From Theobroma cacao (Eukaryota > Streptophyta > Magnoliopsida > Malvales > Malvaceae), in assembly GCF_000208745.1 (NCBI RefSeq), contig NC_030857.1, forward strand, positions 1,306,188-1,370,187: a stretch of DNA of 64,000 bases, written 5' to 3'. Below, piece by piece: positions 25,696 through 35,352 of this stretch. Made by a program: the position numbers and the translations under genes. The first letter of the stretch is position 1; every line of letters starts with the position of its first letter. Below the pieces are notes generated by a model. It had not been told where the DNA came from and made no database searches. It saw nothing but the letters and a program-made list of their open reading frames with translations.

Positions 25696-26204
25696 TTTAA
25701 TTAAAATTTTAACATGATTATAAATAAAATATAATTATAAAAATTATATAAACTAACAAAGATTGCACTTTTAATATTGTTACTAGAAACTTTTTCTTTC
25801 AGGTTTATCTACTAGATAAATAGAAAGATTTTACCATTTAATCTTAACTTATAACTTAGGTTAATTGTTAGGTGAAGACCCAAGAAATTATATATAATAT
25901 ATATAAAATTAAAACTCTTACCTATAGGTTTTATACTTTGGCAAGAAAAAGGTAAACACTTACAAGGCACCGCCTTTTGACATATATGTTGTCATAATTG
26001 GTGGTGCAATCGATCTTGCATTGACTAGTGAGAGTTAGGCACAGTTTGCCTAATCTCATATCATTACTATAATATTATGAAATATAAAATTAACTCTCAC
26101 GCCACCTGTTTTCTTCTTGGAAAGAGACCAACTCCTTGTTTAACATTATTAAGTCTTTTTAACCAATTATTATCCCCACTAAATATGCTTGCCGGAGGCA
26201 TTAG

Positions 26205-28912
26205 CTAAAGACGTGTCACGTGCACAGGGCAACCACTGCTTAGTCTCGAAAAGAGTGCCCACTTATCAATACTTGAATCCGAGTCTAGCACCTTCCACCT
26301 TTAAGAGTAAATTGGAAGAATGTTATAGTGAGAAAATCGTACAAGGTAATTCTGCCCAAAAGAATTGAAAAGAGGGAACAATGTAAGGTAATGGAAGGTT
26401 ACTTGTAAGTTGTGAGAAGACGGTGGAGAAAGACGAGCATCATAGCTTTGGCCATGTTCATCCCCAAGCAAGTCCTTGCTCCCATTCCAAATGCTAGGAA
26501 GCTGTATGGCTTAGATTCATCCTGCGTGCAAAGAAGGATAACACAATCTCCCATAACTTCTCTTTGATTCTTTCCATTTTTTCTCATTGAGAAATATAAA
26601 CCGAGACTTACATCAAACCTTGAAGGATTGAAATTGTTGGGTTCACTGTAGACCATTGGATCAAGGTGTATTGATCTAACATCAATGTTGACAGTCCATC
26701 CTTTCTTCATCTTGTATCCTTTGAAAAAAAGAGAGAACATAATAAATGTGGGGAGAAAAAGCAAAATTTATTGCTATATAGGATAAGAGTTGCTTTTCTG
26801 GTGCTAGAAAATGAACCTTCAATATCACAATCTTGAAGTACAAGTCTTGGAAACCATGGTACAACAGATGCCATTCTCAGTGATTCTTTAACCACCTGTT
26901 GATGAATCATGTTCTTGGAGTTCAAAAAACTTAAACAACCCTTCCTAGTTTTTAAATGCATTGTTTGAGTTTGTTTACCTTAGAAGCATAGGGCATTTCG
27001 TTAAGATCATCCAGGGTAAGAAATAACTTTTTCGAAGTTTTTTCCAAGAGGTGAAGCTGCTCAGCCTGCTCTAGTCATTGCAAAGAAATGCAGAGAAAAA
27101 TAAATAAAATTATTGAGAATGTGAGTTAGATTGTCATGCAACAGAAATTTGTTTTTCCACCAACCTTAATTGCGTCAAGGACATCTTCATTCTCCCCCAG
27201 ATACTTGACCATCCAAGTGATTGCACTTGCTGTCGTATCTTGACCTGATTTGTAAGCAAATTGCTAATTGATTACATTTTGTTCTCAACACACAAAAAAG
27301 AAACTAAACAATGTCATGGAAGCAAAAAGGTTGAGTTCGGGGAATCTGGTCACCTGCAATAATCATTGTCAATATGTTATCTTGAATCTCTGCATCGGTT
27401 AGTCTATGCAGTCCATCCGAACAATAATTATCCTCTTCCACCAAAAGACGTTGCAGAAAGTCATCAGTAGCAGCATCTAAACCTCTTCTTCGTCTACTGA
27501 TGATCTTCTCCAATGTGCTCATGATTCTTTTTCTGGCCTGCTTAATCACGGAAAGGGTTTAGTGCTAATTATGATGTGGATGCAATATTAGGCCCAAAAC
27601 TCTCGGGCGATGATTGTTGGGCTAGATCTGGGCCTGATGTTTTTACTGTTGAAATCCATTTGTTTAAGTTACCTGGAGGCCCTTGTAGAATCTTGTCCAG
27701 GGCAACCTCAGAGGGAATGCAAGCATTGCTTTACAAACGTGACCTACATCCTCTTGCAATAGCTCTAATTCTAGTCCTCTCTCCAAACTCAGCAGCATTT
27801 TACACATTGCTTTGAAGGTTATCTGCAGCAATAAAAATCCACAACAGTTCCTGAGATAGGCAAAATCATGTCTGATTGTTGTGGATAACTTTTTTTTTCC
27901 CCTTTTGCTATCCGGGTTTAGATGTAAAGGCCCAAAACCACTAGTGTTCAGGCCCATAAAGAAACCCAAATTAAGTCAAAATCTACTGGTCTCTCTGGGC
28001 TTTTAAGTGACCACTTTGGGCTAAAAGTGCAACCCTTCATGGAAAATCATGTGTAGGATCTGATTTCTTAACAAACCTGAAGAGCTTCGTCAAGTACAAT
28101 GACAGTGCCTCCATCTTCCCAGCCATTAAGAGTATGAACAATGAGTTCATCGAACTGTTTAACTAACAGAGATATGGAATTTGTTGAGAACAAATTGACT
28201 AAACGGCCACGGAGCAGTTTATGATGCTGCTGAGAAGCACAGAGCAAGCTTTGATTCCCCACTAGCTCTGCAATTGACTTTATGTATCTCTTCGTGAATC
28301 TCCCCAAGTCATTGTTTAGGATTATTTTAGCTGATTCAGTGCTCGACAAGAACACTTGCGTCTGTCCGAATATGTTGGTTTTGAAGCAATTCCCATATCT
28401 GTCAAAAGACTCATAGCCAAAAAACAACGACCCGTCGAAACAACACATTAATTTCCAAATTCAAATCACGCAGACTTTGAACAAAGTATATTCTGTCACA
28501 ACTCGATCGGATGCTTAGAAGACATTACTTGTTCTAGTACCAGACCTCAAGACTTTTTCATGAAAGATGTGTATTAAAAACAGAGTATAGGAATCTAAAT
28601 GTACTGTAATAAGTTCTCTATCTGCTCCAAGAGTTTTCATTGACTCAGGGAGTGGAGAGTTACACACCTGAGACTGCGAACTCGGACAAAGTCGTAGAAG
28701 CCTTTGCCACTGTTGATGGCAGCCATAAACTGGATAGTCTCCCCAATAAAAGGCAATCCTAGACAACCAGGAGGAATATCAGCCCTGCATTCCTGATTAA
28801 GCTGCTGCAGCATCTTCCACAACTGACTCGCAAGAAATACCAGAGCAGCAAGAACCAAGACTGCGTAAAAACAAACGCAATAAGGACCAACATCTAGCAA
28901 AAGCTGAAACAT
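26205..28912 (-). CDS. Cytochrome P450, CYP722-like (CYP85 clan), copy A
   Basis: Complete 10-exon P450: 28912-28668, 28398-28077, 27822-27673, 27537-27354, 27244-27165, 27065-26979, 26895-26817, 26718-26612, 26521-26403, 26298-26205; 1467 nt, 488 residues, all phases consistent. It has an N-terminal membrane anchor (about 15-32), a proline hinge IPPG (46-49), I-helix AGQDTT (300-305), K-helix ESLR (360-363), PSRF (414-417) and the heme loop FGMGARTCLG with Cys436. Exon structure and motifs place it in the CYP85 clan. Overall wording (GLPFIGETIQFMAAINSGKG, GRLVNLFSTNS) reads as CYP722, whose members oxidise carlactonoic acid in strigolactone pathways. That substrate is inferred, helped by the adjacent methyltransferase. 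The start is the Met conserved in copy B. Cys42 and Cys50 replace serines of copy B. Intron 8 (90 nt) is open in frame. Confidence 0.88.
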
Positions 28913-28970
28913 TTTTTCTTGTCTACTGCACTTTGGCAGATGAAAATGGAGAATCAATTCATCATATTCC

Positions 28971-28980
28971 GTATATAATT
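28971..28980 (-). promoter_or_regulatory. TATA-like element of P450 copy A
   Basis: AATTATATAC on the minus strand, about 60-70 bases before the ATG at 28912. The matching place in copy B (40061-40070) reads AATTATATAG. Confidence 0.45.
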
Positions 28981-29014
28981 TGAACCTTGAACCTCACATT
29001 AATGGATGGGAAAC

Positions 29015-29020
29015 CACGTG
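29015..29020 (-). promoter_or_regulatory. G-box in the P450 copy A promoter
   Basis: CACGTG in the context ACCACGTGTACGG, 103 bases upstream of the start codon. The same core lies at exactly the same distance in copy B (40105-40110), and sequence similarity between the promoters ends about 20 bases beyond it. G-boxes bind bZIP and bHLH factors; function here is inferred from conservation between the copies. Confidence 0.55.
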
Positions 29021-29166
29021 TACGGTTTAAAAACGGTCTGCTACATCTAAAAAATTTTGTCTCAAAAAATTGACTTATATAATTTAATATCTTCGTCTCA
29101 TATGATCAAAGGAGCATCCCTCGCTTATTATTCCTTTTTCCTCTTTTTGTTTTTTTCTTCTTATGT

Positions 29167-29496
29167 CGTGTTCTGAATAAAACCAGTCGAACTCTCAGTT
29201 TTTCTGTACCATTTCCATGGGCTTTCGTCATCAAGCAGCAGCCATGAAAGGTCTCCTCTGCTGTTTCATTTTTTAGCTTTAAATATTGATTTCTGTGGTG
29301 GGTGAGAAGTCATTTTGCGTAATTGCTGGTAGTTTCTTAGAAACTTCAACGAGGGAGACCGGATATGGGGTAGATCACTAGATTACATTGAGTCGGCGAC
29401 AATCAAAACAGGTTCATAAACAAATGAAAAGAATAATTATATGATTGGTCAAGTCAACATCATGATCACTAGAATAAGATTTTTAAGAGAAAGAAA
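29167..29496 (+). repeat. Dispersed 330-bp repeat, copy B
   Basis: Second copy of the block at 23281-23612, in the same orientation. It lies directly beyond the conserved promoter of P450 copy A and is absent from the equivalent place of unit 2, where unrelated sequence begins at about 40131. Confidence 0.8.
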
Positions 29497-30108
29497 TGAT
29501 ACAATCGAGCAAAGAAGAATAATAAAGCTCGATTAAAAGTCTCTGTTATGGGTTCATGAAACAAAGACCAAAAGACAGGTAAAAAAAGGAAATTGTGATA
29601 AATAATTTTTTTATAAGTTCAATTTAAAAATGTGTTATGTTATAATTTTAATTATTTTTATTTAATTTTGATATGTTTCGATAATAATATTTTTTAAATA
29701 ATTTCAGATAAATTAAATAATTTAAATTTTCTTTATTCCACCATTTAGATAAAAATTTTAAAATTAAATTTTTATTTCTCTCTTGTCAAATACTGTTTTT
29801 CTCATAATTCGATTCTCTCTCGTCATCTCAAAAAGCAGAGATAATATTAAGGTATGTATTTTGAGTTATTGGGTTTATTGGTTTATATTCATAGAATAGA
29901 ATCTTAAAGTTGAGGGGTTGAAATTAATTAGATATATTTGTAAATTAGAATATTATATGACTTTGATAACTTACACCTAGTTGCTAGGAAGCAAATTAAT
30001 TAGTTATTAGACTTTACGTCATTGATTTTTTAGTATTGCGAGAGTGGTTTGTAGGTATTACTTGATTTAACTATTATGAGACTTAATTATTACATCTCTG
30101 AAACTTAA

Positions 30109-30234
30109 GCATTATGTAACTGATTTTGAGTATTACGTTATTGATTTTGAATATTACGTGACTGATTTTTAGATATAACGTAATTGATTTTTGACATTGC
30201 ATAACTAGTTTTAGGGATTGTGTGACTAATAATA
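30109..30234. repeat. 21-bp minisatellite, six units
   Basis: Six consecutive 21-base units of the type GTATTACGTTATTGATTTTGA run from 30109 to 30234. They drift by a few substitutions each, and more degenerate units appear to the left from about 30009. The array lies between P450 A and methyltransferase A in sequence that unit 2 does not share. Confidence 0.8.
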
Positions 30235-30486
30235 TATTGAAATCTAAAAGGATTGGAAGTTTAAGATTTAACTTTTGTTTTCTTTGTTAGAACTTTTCAA
30301 GAGACTTTTAAATTAGTGTGAGTTGAATATATTAAAATTCACCGATCAAAACATATATGATATGAAATAGAAATTTTTTATTTTATTTGATGTCACGTTA
30401 GGTATTCTTTTTTGAATTTTACATCATATATTCAATTTTAACAAAACACTCAAGATTAGAACATCGTAAAGAAAATGACTTCAACT

Positions 30487-30795
30487 TCAAGGGAGGTGGA
30501 AAAAGTTGTTCGATAATCTTATAGCCGCACGTTGAAAAGTTCCAACAGTCTTAACATCGTAATGAAAATTCCATGGTTCATAAATTCTACGCTGAATCGG
30601 TTTGACCAAGACCAACGGGAGTAATGTTAACACATTTGAAGCAAAACAACGAGTTTAGTACTGAAATGGCACCATCGCTGTATTGTCCACCAACAAGTGT
30701 CATCCAGCTGCTTGTGGTCAAAATTTCAAATGCCCTGATTGGTCGTTAAACTTGGAATAATTAACCTCATGAACTTTATTTCTCCAGGAAGAAAC
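30487..30795. repeat. Conserved non-coding block downstream of methyltransferase A
   Basis: This block matches 43603-43885 downstream of methyltransferase B. In unit 2 the minus strand stays open for 112 codons (43484-43822), but in unit 1 the same frame is disrupted, including an insertion near 30570. It is either a decayed gene fragment carried by the duplication or part of the long 3' flank. I do not recognise the encoded sequence. Confidence 0.5.
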
Positions 30796-30940
30796 AATAC
30801 ATTCCCATCTATCCCAGACTATTACAATAGGCTTCTAATGACCGAAGCTATTTCCTTTGGATTTTATAGTACTCCCTATGTAAACAGACAAACAAAAATT
30901 TCAGACTTTTTTGTTAAGATGTTCTTCCAATTGGATTTGA

Positions 30941-33900
30941 TTACCCCTTTCTAGTCAGGGAAATCACCAAATTGAAGTACTTGGTTCTAGTCTTTGACAA
31001 GTGATTCCCAACAATCTCTGCATACCTGCTGAACAAATCATCCATTATATCTTGTCCAATTCCAAAGTGAGATTCCAACATCGATTCCACCACGGCTCTG
31101 ATGGTTTTTGCCACTCGCTGTCCGATCAATAGTTTCCCTTGTGCTGTCTGGACGTCACTGACAGCACCTCCATCCCAGTCGATTTCAAAACCTTCAAGGC
31201 GATCGATTATAAAAGACCCTTCCTTCTGTATCTCCACCTTAATTTCCTCAGCACAGGGAGCGTAGAAAGGGGTATTGAAAGAATCAACTTTTTCCTCTTC
31301 AATCAGACCCTGGAAGGTTCAGTTGTTAGTTAGTTTGTCAACCTGGAAAGCTCATTCCACTTTCAAGGTTTGATTCTAATCCAATCCTCCACGTGATTCT
31401 TTCTTTAAGAGGAAACGAAAAAGGAACAATGATGTATGTATACCTCTCTAACCAGGCTCATTATTGCTTGGGCTAACAGCTCCCATTGGTAGCAGCTTTC
31501 TTCAGTTGTGGGATCAGTGGATCTCCTGCCAAACAAAGAAAGAACCATTCGGCCACCGGGGACCAATTCTTGCGAACGTGACTCTATGAACATTGGAAAG
31601 TCATTCTGGAACTGCAATGAGTACGCATGCAGCACGCTATGCGGGCTGCTCTTTGATATATAGACCTTTCCCTTATTCAAAGGCGTGACAGCATTGCTCT
31701 CCAGGCCTGGCGGAACCTGTACAAATTCAGTATTCCTTCCTTTGTATACTAAACCTAACATATATTAGTAATTAATAACAAAAACAACATTAAGATTACT
31801 TTTCTCAACGTGGTTACAAGTTTAACATATTAATTAATAATTTAATTAAGTAAGATAATTTTCCTACTTAATTTCACATCTATATATACTTAATTAAAAA
31901 TATCCTTATCTATAACAAATATCATTTTTATTATTTATTATGAAAATATTATCAATAATACTTTTAAACATATTTTTTAAATAATCAGATGAAAAATATT
32001 TTAACAATTAAGTATTATTAATTTAAACGAATGTTAATTTTTATCTTATTTTAAATTTAATTATAAGTTATTTAAAATATTTATTAAGTAGTTAATATTA
32101 GACGTATTTTAGGTTGTGTTTTAATTAATTTTCTAAGGACATTTTAAAAAATAATCCTTAAAGGATTATATTTTTAAAAATAATTTTTCGCATAATTTTA
32201 ACTATTTTTAGTCAAATTAAACAAAATTACCTTTAATGATGTTACACATCATAATGTTACATGTCATGTTGAAAAAATATTATTGTTACATACCATATAC
32301 AAAAACATGTTATACGTTATGGTTAAAAAAAGTTTTTACATGTCATATTAAAAAAAATATTATTATTGCACGTCATATACAAAAATATATTACACGTCAT
32401 GTTTAAAAAAAGTTATTACACACAAAATTGAAAAAAAAATTATGATTACACGTCATGTACAAAAATATGTTATACTCCATGGTTAAAAAAAGTTGTTATA
32501 TGTCATGTTGAAAAAAAAAAATTATTGTTACAAGTTATGTACAAAATCATTTTACACATCATGATTAAAAACGATTATTACACAAAAGCGGTTGTTACAC
32601 TTCATGTTGAAAAAAATATACTGTTATTACACGTTATGTATGAAAACATGTTGCATACTATGTTGAAAAAATGTTGTTATTACACATCATGTTCAACAAA
32701 AATTTTATTACACTTTAATGCTTAAAATGTTGTTGTTACTTATAAACCAAAACTTCAAATCTTCTCAACTTTCTTCATTTTTTTTTTTTACAATTTGACA
32801 CTGATTAAAGTGTTTTCAACATGTTTTCATATATCAAAACACAAATTTTCTCATATGAACACTTATTTCAACTAAAAATTGAAAAAAATTCTCTTTGAAA
32901 ACTTAGTTTTATAAATTTCAAATTCTTAAGCTTATTAGTGTCTAGGTTCCAAATTAATCTAACTAAAAGTTGTTTCAAACATCTGTTATTATTTCAACCG
33001 TTTTAGTTTTATCCAAAATACTTAAAAATCAAAATTCTCAAATAACCACCTACCTCAAGCATGTTAATATCATCACTTGACGTCTTGAGAGCGCAGGAGA
33101 AAAATCAGAAATATAACAGGCAAATGTCAAAGAGAGAAATTGATAAAATTAGAAAGAGTTAGACGGTAAGAGAGAGAAATTGAAAGTATAAATAGGGAGA
33201 AATTGTGATAAATGATTTAATTTATTTAAAATAGTTTTAAAGGTATTTTTTTTACTAAAAATAGTTAAATTTATTTTAATAGTTACTTCTGAAATACTTT
33301 TATTAAGGATGGTTATTCTTCACAATTTTTTTAATTTTTTATTATAGTAATTTCCATAGATGATATAGCTTACCTAACTTTAGTCAAAAAAAGAATCAAT
33401 TAAACTACCACGAGTCTATGCCCGAGGTTTTGGTTTCTTTAACGGCCTATTACTACACCTTTGAGATTGTAAATAAACAACAAAAATTAGGGCATCGTGG
33501 ATCTATAAATTAAGAAAACTGATAGATTCTACGTGCAGGAAAGAGACTGTAACTCAATAATGAACTCATTTCCATCATTTCACACTGACCTGCGAGAGCC
33601 AGTGAAGACTGGAAGAAGAGTGCACATAGTGAAGGCTCTTGCTAGGGAACAATCTGCCATAGAAGGAGCCTGCGACACCAGATATAAAGCAGGATCCGCA
33701 CCCGATACCCTTCTCTTCTTTCAGTCTGTGGTAGAATGCCGGTAATGACATGAATATGGAATTGAAATCATTGCTGTAGAGATCATTCAGGTACAGCCTA
33801 AACTCCGGTACCGGGTGGCCGAGACGACGGCTTGTGGCTTGTACCATGTCCATGATCTCAGAGATCACGCATAAGGTGTTGGGTCCTGACGAGCAACCCA

Positions 33901-34174
33901 AGTCTACAATTCCCATGCTCTCTAGGACATTGTTGCACGAGATTTCATGTACTGCTTCCTCTATGATTGGTTTCCCGATAGATATGATTTTGCTCTACAA
34001 AAATCGAAAGAAAAGGCAAGACATACATTTAAGGCAAAAACCAACCAATATTTAAACGACAAACAGGTATATGAGATTTCGAAAGGCGAAGACAACCACC
34101 TGAACCGTCGAGTTCTTTGCATAACTATTCTCTCCATTCCCTCTGTTCATGTGAAGTACTTGCATTACTTCCAT
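30941..34174 (-). CDS. SABATH carboxyl methyltransferase, carlactonoate-MT-like, copy A
   Basis: Complete four-exon SABATH methyltransferase, transferring methyl from SAM to a carboxylate: exons 34174-34100, 33994-33590, 31716-31444, 31309-30941; 1122 nt, 373 residues, in phase. It starts [19 protein letters not shown]. Gln25 (STVQ) and Trp157 (SLHW) sit where salicylate methyltransferase holds the substrate carboxylate. The SAM motif is [10 protein letters not shown] (56-65), followed by [16 protein letters not shown] and the Trp-containing [13 protein letters not shown]. Several stretches ([36 protein letters not shown]) recall the Arabidopsis At4g36470 type, which methylates carlactonoic acid. 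That assignment is from memory of the family, not from a search. It is a neighbour of the CYP722-like P450 on the same strand. Intron 2 (1873 nt) holds a large TIR element. Confidence 0.88.
32117..33330. mobile_element. TIR element with internal tandem repeats, in intron 2 of methyltransferase A
   Basis: Ends are inverted: 'tcctta...ttaactatttttagt...acctttaa' at about 32155-32240 pairs with the reverse complement of 33240-33310. Both arms contain TTAACTATTTTTAGT and ACCTTTAA. The equivalent intron of copy B lacks the block and reads straight across from 'aaatatttattaagtgattagtatt' type sequence to 'atagtaattcc...gatgatat'. A copy-specific insertion after the duplication is the simplest reading. 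It may be a Mutator-like non-autonomous element; the target-site duplication is not clear. Confidence 0.6.
32240..32745. repeat. Degenerate tandem array with alternating spacers
   Basis: About fifteen units of a roughly 30-base motif 'ttacacgtcatgt' followed alternately by 'tgaaaaaa-attattg', 'acaaaaacatg' and 'ggttaaaaaaagttg'. They combine into a three-part period of roughly 85-90 bases. The array fills the interior of the TIR element in intron 2 of methyltransferase A. Confidence 0.75.
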
Positions 34175-34257
34175 TATTTCTCTGTCTCGTCCTCTCTTTT
34201 GCTCTCTAAGAGTTGTACAGAGAAGGGCAGAACGAAGAGTGGAAGGTCTTCGTGCCC

Positions 34258-34268
34258 TAATTATAGAG
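34258..34268 (-). promoter_or_regulatory. TATA-like element of methyltransferase A
   Basis: TCTATAATTAG on the minus strand, about 85-95 bases before the ATG at 34174. The aligned position in copy B (about 46880-46888) reads CATAAATAG, so the core promoters differ. Confidence 0.4.
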
Positions 34269-34774
34269 TATGATGAGCTTGGTCCGAGGCAAAGCTAAGC
34301 TCTTGTAAAAGTTATAGATGTGGTCGGTTAAGTTCGGGTGCATTCAGTAAAAAATAATATATATGGTTAAAAAAATAAATAAATATTTTATTATATATAA
34401 TTATAGTTAGGTACTTATTCAAAAATTACAAAAGAATAAGATAAAAAATTGGATGATTGATCATACTCTTACATAACTGGATTTAACATCTAAAAAAATT
34501 TCAATATGAGACATTTTAAAAATAAAAAATGGACAAAAATATTACCATCTTAACCAAACATTAAATTTCTAAATTGAAAAAAAAATACATAAAACGAGCC
34601 CTAACCTATCTCCAATTCGCCATAATTAGTCATCTGATGCATCGATTGATTAAATCGTTTCTTTGCCAACCCTTTTATAATAATGAATACGAAAGTTTGA
34701 AAATCAATCTCAATCAAATCTTAGTCTATTTTCATGCTTCTAAGCTCTTCTCACAAAATCTAAAATAATTACAT

Positions 34775-35000
34775 CATTGTATTATTGAATTAAAAATCTT
34801 TGTATTTATTGCAAATGCTATTTTCATTTTACTTATGGAAAACGTTATCGATAAGATTTTTTAACATAATTTTGAACGATTTTGGATGAAAAATAAGCCA
34901 ACAGTTAAATATCATTAATTTAACTAACGTTGATCATAACGATAATAATGATATATTAATTCGCATACCTAAAGTTCGTTAAATTCCCATCAGATGAAAG
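34775..35000. repeat. Repeat shared with intron 2 of the methyltransferases
   Basis: The order 'tgtatttattgcaaatgctatttt', 'cgataagattttttaacataatttt', 'ggatgaaaaat' and 'aacgttgatcataacgataa' is also found in intron 2 of copy B (45750-46040), in intron 2 of copy A (31905-32110) and upstream of copy B (47455-47640). The segments are paralogous AT-rich repeats, probably transposon-derived, and existed before the tandem duplication. Confidence 0.5.
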
Positions 35001-35239
35001 TAGTCCAGATATAAGAGAATAATTGATCTAAGTGATTAAGCTTTTGTTTTTATCTTCATTTTCATCTGAACTTTTCTTATTCCTTTCCCATCTTTAACAA
35101 TTATGTGTAGCATATCCCTAGGTAGGGTTTTCATCCAATCCAAATCAATCTTTTCCAAGTGTGGGCGTGCCCCTTAATTTGTACATAAAAACCACACAAC
35201 CTGCATAAAATTAAATGTGTGGGACTCTGTCCTTGAATT

Positions 35240-35244
35240 TCATT

Positions 35245-35276
<32 letters not shown>

Positions 35277-35352
35277 CGTACATATACATATATACATATA
35301 TATATACATACACACACATATATATATATATATATATACATACATATATATA
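35240..35352. repeat. TA/CATA microsatellite
   Basis: About 110 bases of (TA)n mixed with TACATA and CACACA units. It produces spurious open frames on both strands. Confidence 0.9.

Larger units (their letters stand above)
20777..26079. other. Long intergenic region, no supported gene
   Basis: About 5.3 kb of mostly AT-rich sequence. It contains a 330-bp block at 23281-23612 that recurs at 29167-29496, and a degenerate dispersed motif at 25613-25695. The open frames at 22220-22570, 23820-24131 and 25094-25339 carry no family motif. Its right edge is the left boundary of the tandem duplication. Confidence 0.45.

Noticed and set aside
26399..26764. P450 frame ending at TAA 26399, suggesting a truncated protein lacking the C-terminus
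   Set aside because: A GTAACC donor right before this stop and an acceptor at 26299 join in phase to a terminal exon with the usual P450 end (CPVHVTRL). The gene is complete in both copies.
30739..30954. Plus-strand frame near the end of MT-A
   Set aside because: It overlaps the methyltransferase 3' end on the opposite strand, and nothing similar stays open in unit 2.
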